The position numbers were made by a program, and so were the translations under genes. The notes under the pieces were generated by a model that did no database searches, had not been told where the DNA came from, and was given only the letters and a program-made list of their open reading frames with translations. This document shows positions 52,841 through 61,645 of a stretch of 64,000 nt of DNA, one piece after another. This DNA is from Terebella lapidaria (Eukaryota > Annelida > Polychaeta > Terebellida > Terebellidae): the NCBI GenBank assembly GCA_949152475.1, contig OX424560.1, positions 39,501,719 to 39,565,718 of the forward strand. The letters run 5' to 3'. Positions within the stretch are counted from its first letter, which is position 1. Each line of letters opens with the position of its first letter.

Positions 52841-53485
52841 GTTGACGGCCGGTCAACACACGCTGTCACAAAATGGAATGCCAATATGTACATCTCAACA
52901 AGTTGCTGGATTGGAGAACATTTAAAGGAGGACTTCCTATCAAATTCAAACGCAATTTGGTAACATATGAGTTTCACACACATGAAGTACTCATTCAGAT
53001 AACTTCAAAATCAAAGAAATCATATTTTTAAAACTACTAACAAATGTAAAATAGAAAAGAAACTAAACTAGTGGGCCACACCCTCCAACTGGAGAGAATG
53101 AATGAGTAGCAATCGATGACGTCATTGTTTTGATGATGCCGAGCTACGGAGCACTTCCAGCATCTTTGGTTTAAGTATAATGAGCCGCCTGCCGAGGCTT
53201 CTCTCAAAACAATGACATCACAGAAATTTACATCATGTTTGACGTTCACCTCATTCATGCACTGCCATGTGGCACATATAGGACAAAACTTGCAGATTTT
53301 CGGTGTTTTCGATGTTATATCCTCCGTAGGATTTGTTTGTACTGAACAAATATATACATATTTCATAGGTAAACGAAGCTTAGAGTCTTCTCCTTTCAAA
53401 TGCATTGAAATATATATGGAAGTTCTAACCGTAAAATCTTGGGTCGAAGCCAATACACATTGATAGGAAGTCCTCATTTAAAAAT
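52841..53485 (-). promoter_or_regulatory. TRRAP 5' flank and probable promoter region
   Basis: This is the sequence just upstream of the TRRAP start codon, up to the edge of the 134-bp satellite element. It has a perfect CRE/ATF palindrome TGACGTCA at 53,117-53,124, about 280 bp upstream of the ATG. I see no convincing TATA box or CpG-rich block, and no supported reading frame. The transcription start cannot be placed from sequence alone, so the promoter call is an inference from position. Confidence 0.4.
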
Positions 53486-54944
53486 TAGGCCAAGGGCCGA
53501 AGATAGGTTACCGGACAGTGTTTAATATTTTAGATGTTAGCCAGGTCACTGGTTGAATTCAAGGTCAAGAGAATATTCAGCATATATAACATTAAGCATA
53601 TATCATGTCCACAGTTGATTGCTAAGCTGTAAATTCAATAATCAGCGAGATATTAGCAATTTTGTGCTGTGGCCTTGAAACTGAAGGGGCAAAGGTCAAA
53701 TTCAAGGTCATCAAAATATTCAGTGTATATCATTTTCTATATCATGTCCACAATAGATTCCCAAGCCATACAGTCAATAGAGGAGCAAGATATGAGCCAG
53801 TTTGTCCTTGGACCTTGAAAATGAGGTCAGAGGTCAAATTCAAGGTCCGAGAATATTCAGCATATATCATTTCCTACATGTCCACAATTGATTCCTAAGC
53901 TGTAAAATCGATAAGTGACATATTAGACATTTTGTCCTGTGACCTTGAAAATGAGGTCAAAGGTCAAATTCAAGGTCATGACAATAATCTGCATATATCA
54001 TTTCCTATATGTTCATAACTGATTCCTAAGCTGTAAAGTCGATAACAAGCGAGATATTAGCCATTTTGTCCTATGACCTTGAAAATGCGGTCAAAGGTCA
54101 AAATCAAGGTCATCAGAATATTCAGCATATATCATTTCCTATATGTCCACAATTGATTCCTAAGCTGTAGAGTCGATAATAAGTGAGATATTAGCCATTT
54201 TGTCCTGTGACCTTGAAAATGAGGTCAAAGGTCAACTTCAAGGTCATGACAATAATCTGCATATATCATTTCCTATATGTTCATAACTGATTCCTAAGCT
54301 GTAAAGTCGATAACAAGCGAGATATTAGCCATTTTGTCCCATGACCTTGAAAATGGGGTCAAAGGTCAAATTCAAGGTCATCAGAATATTCAGCATATAT
54401 CATTTCCTATATGTCCACAATTGATTGCTAAGCTGTAGAGTCGATAATAAGCGAGATATCAGCCATTTTAAGCTCTGACCTTGAATTGAGGTCAGAGGTC
54501 AAATTCAAGGTCACGAGGATATTCAGCATATATCATTTCCTATATGTCCACAATTGATTCCTAGTATCTAATCTCAATATTAAGTGAGATATTAGGCATA
54601 ATGTGTCCCATTATAAAGCATAGGAGAATTTAACATGGGAAAGTCCCATTTGGGCCGAGTTTGGGCCAAAATGGCCCACTTCGAGCGATTCAAGCACAAC
54701 GAAATTTATAGACATCATAGGGGTACATATGAGGAGTGTTATGTATCAAAAAGAAAAAAAGTTACTGAACAGATTTTGAGAAAATGGCCACCAAAGTCCA
54801 AAATCAGGCATTTTTCGTCGAAAACGGCCGCCATTTTGAAAAAAATGCGAAAATCAAAAAACTAAAAAATACCTCCTTCCTGAATTATTTTTAAGTATTT
54901 TTGTGCAAAATTTCAGAAGAATTCGCCCGTAAACAAAAAAGATA
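53486..54944. repeat. Composite non-autonomous repeat 1 with 134-bp tandem core
   Basis: It starts with a head block containing AGGTTACCGGACA, followed by tandem units whose GACCTTGAAAATG block recurs at 53,941, 54,075, 54,209, 54,343 and 54,477 (period 134). It ends in a unique block beginning near GTGTCCCATTATAAAGCATAG. Each unit carries TGACCTTGA, AGGTCA-N-AGGTCA and TCAAGGTCA. A second head begins directly after it at about 54,945. Confidence 0.85.
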
Positions 54945-57052
54945 AAATTAGCCCAAGGGCTAAGAAAGGTTACCGGACAATACATATTTTAGATATTAGT
55001 AGTTTGTCCCGTGACCTTGAAAATAAGGTCATTGGTCAATTCGAGGACACAATAATATTCGGCATATGTCATTTCTAGTATGTCCACAACTGATTTTCAA
55101 GCTGTAAAGTCAATAATAAGCGAGATATTAGCCATCATGTCCTGAGACCTTGAAAATGAGGTCAAAGGTTGAATTCAAGGTCATAGCAAATTTCAGCTTA
55201 TATCATTTCCTATACGTTCAAAATTGATTTATAAGCTCTGAAGTCGATAATAAGCGAGCTAATAGCCATTTTGTCCTGTGACCTTGGTGATTAGGTCTAA
55301 GGTGGAGTTCAGGGTCATGACAATGTTCAGAATATATCATTTTCTATATGTCCACAATTGATTGCTGAGCTGTAAAGTCGATAAAAAGCGAGATATTAGC
55401 CATTTCGTTCTCTGACCTTGAAAATGAGGTCAAAGGTCAAATTCAAGGTCATAGCAATATTCAGCATATATCTTTTCCTATATGTTCATAATTGATTCCT
55501 AAGCTGTAAAATTGATAATAAGCGAGATATTAGCAATTTTGTCCTGCGACATGGAAAATGAGGTCAAAGGTCAAGTTCAAGGTCATGACAATGTTCAGAA
55601 TATATCATTTTCTATATGTTCACAATTGATTGCTAAGCTGTAAAGTCGATAATAAGTGTGATATTAGCCATTTTGTCCTGTGATCCTGAAAATGAGGTCA
55701 GAGGTCAAATTCAAGGTCATGATAATATTCAGCATATATCATTTCCTATATGTTCACAATTGATCCCTTAGCTGTAAAATCGATAAGAAGTGTGACATTG
55801 GCCATTTTGTCCTGTGACCTTGAAAATGAGGTCAAAGGTCAAAATCAACGTCATCAGAATATTTGGCATATATCGTTTCCTATATGTCCACAATTGATTC
55901 CTAAGCTGTAAAGTCGATGATAAGCGAGATATTAGCCATTTTGTGCTCTGACCTTGAAACTGAGGTCGGAGGTCAAATTTGAGGTCACGAGAATATTCAG
56001 CATATATCATTTCCTATATGTCCACAATTGATCCCTAAGCTGTAAAATCGATAATAAGTGAGATATTAGCCATTTTGTCCTGTGACCTTGAAAATGAGAT
56101 CAAAGGTCAAATTCAAGGTTATCAGAATATTCAGCATATACCATTTCCTATATGTCCACAATTGATTCCTAAGCTGTTAAGTCGATAATGAACGAGATAT
56201 TAGCCATTTTGTGCTCTGACCTTGAAACCGAGGTCAGAGGTCAACTTCAAGGTCACAAGAATATTCGGCATATATCATTTCCTATATGTCCACAATTGAT
56301 TCCTAGTCTCTAATCTCAATATTAAGTGAGATATCAGGCTTAATGTGTCCCATTATAAAGCATAGGAGAATTTAACATGGGACAGTCCCATTTGGGCCGA
56401 GTTTGGGCCCAAATGGCCAACTTCGAGCGATTCAAGCACAACGAAATTTATACATGTCACAGGGGTACATATGAGGAGTGTTATGCATCAATAAGAAGAA
56501 AAGTTACTGAAAACAGATTTTGAGAAAATGACCATCAAAGTCCAAAATGGGCCATTTTTAGATGAAAACGGCCGCTCTGACCTTGATACCGAGGTCAGAG
56601 GTCAAATTCAAGGTCACGAGAATATTCAGCATATATCATTTCCTATATGTCTACAATTGATTCTTAGTCTCTAATTTCAATTTTAAGTGAGATATTAGGC
56701 TTAATGTGTCCCATTATAAAGCATAGGAGAATTTAACATGGGAAAGTCCCATTTGGGCCGAGTTTGGGCCCAAAATGGCCCACTTCGAGCGATTCAAGGG
56801 CAATGAAATTTATACATGTCATAGGGGTACATAGGAGGAGTGTCATGCATCAATAAGAAAAAAAGTTACTGAACAGATTTTGAGAAAACGACCATCAAAG
56901 TCCAAAATTGGCCATTTTTCGACGAAAACGGCCGCCATTTTGAAAAAAATGCGAAAATCAAAAAACTAAAAAAAACCTTTCCTGGAAATATTTTTAGGTA
57001 TTTTTGTGCAAAATTTCAGAAATATTCGCCTGTAAACTTTAATGATAAAAAT

Positions 57053-57112
57053 GTGGACGGACGGACGACGGACGACGGACGCCGGACGACGGACGACGGA
57101 CGACGGACGCAA
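57053..57112. repeat. GGACGACGG-type microsatellite
   Basis: Tandem GGACGACGGAC repeats in the tail of the composite element. The open frame across them on the minus strand is an artefact of the repeat. Confidence 0.9.
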
Positions 57113-57159
57113 CGCCACGGCAATAGGTTATCGGACCAAAGGTCCGGTAACCTAAAAAT

Positions 57160-57213
57160 GTGGACGACGACGACGACGACGACGACGGACGACGGACAAC
57201 AGACGACGGACGC
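57160..57213. repeat. GAC-triplet microsatellite
   Basis: A run of (GAC)n followed by GGACGACGGAC units, in the duplicated tail. Confidence 0.9.
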
Positions 57214-57257
57214 AACGCCATGCCAATAGGTTATCGGACCATAGGTCCGGTAACCTA

Positions 57258-59974
57258 AAAATAAGATCTGATGATGACGATTGACGAACTTGCCATTACT
57301 GGCAAATTTTAGCGGCACCAATCTTAAAGAATCATAACCCAAGCCTCAGATTGCCCATGAAATCCTACATTCAACCTGCTGGCTTACATACCAATGCACT
57401 AACATGATCAGACTAAGTGAAAGTCTGATCTATCCATGAGGTATGTATCCTAATTTTGCCATATCTTAAATTCACCAACAATAATTTTATTATGATTGAA
57501 AATGCTTTATTTGGTTTACATAGAAGCTTCTGCGCTCAGTCGTCATTCAAGTTTTAGTACCATATTGTTCCTAATAGTGGCATGCATCCAATAGTAGAAA
57601 AACTGTCTAGTTTTGTACCCCAGTACCATAATTCACTTAATATCTTTCTAAGTTCTTGGAGTGTTCCAATCCCATGTTATTTGAATCATAATAAAGGAGA
57701 TTGAAGACTACAAGTATGTTATTTACCAGTAGTTATTTTCTTAATTATGAGTTATGACCTTAAGTTTGACCTCATTTTTGCGCACACTGCTGCAGGAGGT
57801 CTCGCTTTGGCTCGCCGTGCTACTATTAGGATCATGATTAGGACCACTACGGTAGTTGCCTGGGAACGATCAGCAAAATATTTGTATGTGTTGTGATTAG
57901 TCATATGCCGACTCGATTCTCAGATTCATGAATGATAAAACAACATTTCCAACCAATAAATCCATTATTGAAATTTATTTGTTTTAAGAATATCAGGTCC
58001 ATGACATTGACAAGGAAATCCGGCCTAATCAAATTTAAGTGAACGATGAATTTGAGATTCTACCGAACATAATCGATTGCTATTTTGAATTCCAAGATAT
58101 AGAGTAAAATTGAGAGTAAAAAATTGATAGTAAAATTGCCAAGTAGATTCGGCATTTGAGCCATAAAATCACATGAAAACATATAAATAAAATTTATAGA
58201 TTCAGCTTTAAAATTTTAAGGCTGAAATTGTGTTTAAGTGTGACAAATTTAAGGTGCCGTTCCAAAAAATCTGGTGGGTATGCTTGAATAAATACACATC
58301 TATGGAATCTACAACATACAGAGAATTTCTTGGACAAAAAACTAGAAAATCGGTGGTTGAAAATACCTGTCTAAATCGGACAAACGTTCAATCGAAACAC
58401 TTTTTGTACCGCGCCGACATGAGTGTTGCATTGTGGGAAACCGATTTTGATAAAATACGAACTGAAAATTATATGCATGCCATGCTGTGGGCAAGTCGTC
58501 ATTTCTTTTCACGAAAGGGACTCAGAGTATTCGAGCATACCACTGCCATAAAGGAGTGCTTTGTGCATATGGCCCACTATTTTTTTTTAAAACAAATAGC
58601 CTACCGTACGCTATCTCGAGATGGTTCCAAGGAGATGGTTCCACATCATGGTTGGTGTGAGTGTCAAGTAGTCACTATTAGTCCCGCAGTTCGAGGGAAG
58701 GAAGGCTTTCAGGTGGCAAGACTGTTCAGATCCTTTTGAAGAATGGAAGTGTCCGGTCCTAATGGAAAAACCTAATACTCATAAACCAGGCTGTGGTCAA
58801 AATGAAACCAGACTCTAAGGCCAACAAGCACAGGCACTGATACAAGAATTCGTGAGCCATTGGAATTAGACCTCTGTCGAGGGATACGTCGCTATCTGGA
58901 CATTGGGTGTACCATTTATGTCATAACATCTAGCTTCGGCCGGCAGATGTTGATTTACGTGGGATGTCAAAACCTATGATTTTATCCTCCATTTATCAGC
59001 CAAATTCAGATCAATAGAATTGAGAAAGATTTCAAATACCAAGACAGCCCACTCCGACCAAAAGCGAAGCGAACATTTGAATAGTGTCGATTCTGGTGGT
59101 GAGACCAAAAGTTTGACGTACCCCCAATGGCGACAGCGATTTTCATTCATAAAAGGCGTTTTGGTGACAGATATTCATTCATAAATGAATGAATTTGCAC
59201 TCATTCACCGTTCTGAATTAATGTACACCAGTGCGGAGATACTATGATATAGTTTCCTGCCTTACTATGGTCTCCCGTTTGAGGAAGGAAGTGACTTAGG
59301 CCTCTTAATTCTAGTCTTCTGGGAGTTTGCTCACGTTGATTGATGCTCGAAACAATACTTTCAGGACTGATGTGATGCTCTCTGCAACCAGTTTCAGAAA
59401 TGTGAGAAGATGTCGTCTGGACATGGAGACTTGGGAAATTTCAGTGTCTTGACGAGTTTTGTGATGTTCACCATTTGGATCAATTGCCAGTTCATGAAGG
59501 TTTCGAAATTGGCTTAGGCTAAAATGAGAAGCACCTGCAGGTGTTGAGCTCCAGGTTAAAGACAGAGAATATTTAATTGTCCAAGAGTTACACACCACAC
59601 TGAACACTGAAAGGTACCATGCATCTGCGTCCTTGAATGGTTCGACACCACAGTTATTTTTTTGCTTGCTGTCAACATCATAATCTTAAGGGATTTCAGA
59701 ACAGATCCGGCACATTATGTCGGTAAGATATTTTAAAGGTAGCTCTGCATTCTTGCTGTATGACTCTCTTGAGCTAGTACAGGCATAGCCACACTTCAGT
59801 TGGTTCTGCCTTGTTGTAGCAAATGTTTTTCAACTATATGAGCGTTTAATGATTGTGTTTCACCAGACCTGACTCAATCCTGTGGACGTCATCTTAGATG
59901 GCACGCCATCATTTGAGTTGGTCATGGTGTAGAGCCACACGTCATTCACTTCACTGTCAGTATCAAAAGTTGAC
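57258..59974. other. Intergenic stretch with no supported gene
   Basis: AT-rich sequence with scattered short frames only. I see no exon homologous to a known family, no RNA gene and no clear repeat. The longest open frame is listed separately with low confidence. Confidence 0.6.
58302..58739 (+). CDS. Unrecognised open frame, possible gene fragment
   Basis: About 145 residues from an ATG at 58,302 (MESTTYREFLGQKTRK); the frame is open further upstream without an ATG. It is rich in aromatic residues, His and Cys (HGWCECQVV, HMAHYFFLKQIAYRTL). I do not recognise the family and see no flanking exon, splice signal or repeat that would support it. It could be a remnant of a mobile element or a chance frame. 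Confidence 0.2.
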   Translation: MESTTYREFLGQKTRKSVVENTCLNRTNVQSKHFLYRADMSVALWETDFDKIRTENYMHAMLWASRHFFSRKGLRVFEHTTAIKECFVHMAHYFFLKQIAYRTLSRDGSKEMVPHHGWCECQVVTISPAVRGKEGFQVARLFRSF

Positions 59975-60217
59975 ATTAAAATACACCTGTGACGTCACAC
60001 TATTGTTTGTTCGCTCCATTCTTTTTTAGGAATGGACAGAAATAAAAGAATGTAGTCCATTCTTGTTGAGTCTAAGAATGGACAGTCTGGGGGTGTATTT
60101 TAAGTCAGAGAAAGCACTCGTAAACTGTCCATTCGTAGATCTGAAAAGCCTCGGCCCTTCGGGCCTCGGCCTTTCAGATCTACGAATGGACAGTTACTCG
60201 TACTTTCTCTATTACAG
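59975..60217. mobile_element. Hairpin (foldback) MITE, copy 1
   Basis: About 243 bp, duplicated at 60,501-60,745. It contains a long hairpin at 60,125-60,192: CTGTCCATTCGTAGATCTGA is the start of a 22-bp perfect arm, around a GC-rich loop region. It also has a TGACGTCA motif near its start, GAATGGACA repeats and GTGTATTTTAA as an inner inverted copy of the start. No coding capacity. Confidence 0.75.
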
Positions 60218-60290
60218 AATGTGTGGCGAGCGGGCTTGGCTACATTCTATGTGACATTGTGGTAGTGTGCAGTGTCAGGAAATCTGGGGC

Positions 60291-60310
60291 GGGGGGGGGG
60301 GGGGGGGGGG
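60291..60310 (+). repeat. G20 homopolymer
   Basis: Twenty consecutive G after GGGGC, then AGGAGGAGG. It is a likely G-quadruplex former and a site where the assembly length may be wrong. Confidence 0.85.
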
Positions 60311-60500
60311 AGGAGGAGGTAGCATTTAAGCAACAGTAGATTTGAGTTTTGCGCACTCGGGACGAAGACATAACTTGTGCCGGACTGCATGCAGTGAAGG
60401 TTGTAATAGCCAGGAAAGCCGAAGTTAATTGGTAGTTCAACTAGGGAAGGCATATAATCATTAGGCTGGTTAGGTTGGGTGTACAACTGTGTAGGCCAGG

Positions 60501-60745
60501 ATTAAAATACACATGTGACGTCCCACTATTGCTTGTTCACTCCATTATTTTTCAGGAATGGACAGAAATAAAAGAATGTAGTCCATTCTTATTGAGTCTG
60601 AGAATGGACAGTCTGGGGTGTATTTTAATTCAGAGAAAGCACTCGTAAACTGTTCATTTGTAGATCTGAAAAGCCTTGGCCCTTTGGGCCTCAGCCTTTC
60701 AGATCTACGAATGGACATTGACTCGTACTTTCTCTATTAAAGAAT
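60501..60745. mobile_element. Hairpin (foldback) MITE, copy 2
   Basis: Same layout and orientation as copy 1, with roughly 8-10% differences by eye. The CRE-like motif is altered to TGACGTCC and the hairpin arms are less perfect. Confidence 0.75.
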
Positions 60746-60853
60746 AGATGGCAAGATCAAGAAATAGTGCTTGAATATATAAATATTGAGCGGTTGAGGA
60801 AGTCACATGCTTGTCAACAATAAAGTGAGTGTCTTTCATCTCTCTGACAATTA

Positions 60854-61645
60854 CCAGGGTTTCCCGTAATATGGCCCACCCGATTTATGGCCCATGGGTC
60901 ATCTTTCGGGGAAAAATCCCAAAAGATAGCAAATGGGCCATAATACGGATTCATTTTTTCTTAAATTTTGGGTGATGATGTTTTTCATTCTTCGTATTTG
61001 GATGAAAATGTGAATGGTCCTCGAAAATCCAGATATTTCATCAGACATGGACCGAGTTTTCACATCGAAGAATGATATAGGGCATTGAAATCACAACTTG
61101 GTGACCACGGTGACTCAGAAAGAGGCTCTAAAAGTTGCCAATTAAAGCAATTTACTCATGTGACATCATGAATAGTTGTCAAAATTAGCTAATGAGCTTC
61201 AAATTTTAAGTACAAATATTCTTAAAATTCAACACAAAATTGTATCTCGAAAATGTACAGTTGACAACATCAAGTTTCTGTAAATGCCAGCACTGTAGCT
61301 TTTGCTTTTTCTCTCACATAAAACATGATCATTTGAAACTAATTTTGACTTGAGTACGTTCCACAAGGTATGTTCTATAGTTTACATGTAGAGGGACCGA
61401 TGCACAATTTTTCTCTGTCGGTGTGATTTCTTTCTCTAACGCCTGATGTATAGGCTTATCCGATACATGCATGCATTTCATAACTAAACATAAAGCCCTC
61501 ATATATTCAGTATTCCGCCGATGTATTGGTGGAAAAACGGTTCTTCCGAAAGATCGCCCATGGGCCATTATTCGGATTCTAATTTTATTCGGTGAAATGA
61601 CATTTTCCAAAAGATCGCCCAGGGCCATATTACGGAAAACCCTGG
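60854..61645. mobile_element. Non-autonomous TIR element with TA target duplication
   Basis: About 792 bp. The ends are CCAGGGTTTCCCGTAATATG on the left and the complement of CCAGGGTTTTCCGTAATATG on the right. TA flanks both sides (60,852-60,853 and 61,646-61,647), as in Tc1/mariner-type insertions. Further GGGCCATAAT-type blocks near each end form a second, rearranged inverted pair. It carries no transposase frame. Confidence 0.75.

Larger units (their letters stand above)
54945..57257. repeat. Composite non-autonomous repeat 2 with 134-bp tandem core and GTCCGGTAACC tail
   Basis: The head (AGGTTACCGGACAA, about 54,977) is followed by about ten 134-bp units, a unique block (56,340-56,570), a short further array, the same unique block again (about 56,700-57,040) and a tail with GTCCGGTAACCTAAAAAT. 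The tail appears twice, at about 57,130-57,157 and 57,230-57,257. Head GGTTACCGGAC and tail GTCCGGTAACC are inverted repeats, so the unit looks like a MITE-like element with an expanded tandem core. No coding capacity is seen. Confidence 0.82.

Noticed and set aside
1-52840. TRRAP as a processed pseudogene or a broken copy
   Set aside because: It has introns throughout, all junction phases agree over 82 introns, and the conserved blocks are intact. The missing kinase motifs are normal for TRRAP.
53037-53477. Possible upstream gene or alternative TRRAP first exon on the minus strand
   Set aside because: The frame has no homology I recognise, no good splice link to exon 2, and exon 1 at 52,738-52,840 already gives a start in phase.
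53941-56350. Regularly spaced repeats resembling a CRISPR array
   Set aside because: The repeated unit is the whole 134 bp with no unique spacers, there are no cas genes, and the genome is clearly eukaryotic. It is a tandem satellite.
57016-57342. Minus-strand frame with repeated VVRRPSS
   Set aside because: It is the translation of the GGACGACGG microsatellite.
59311-59607. Minus-strand frame of about 98 residues in the intergenic region
   Set aside because: No family resemblance, ordinary composition and no supporting splice or promoter signal.
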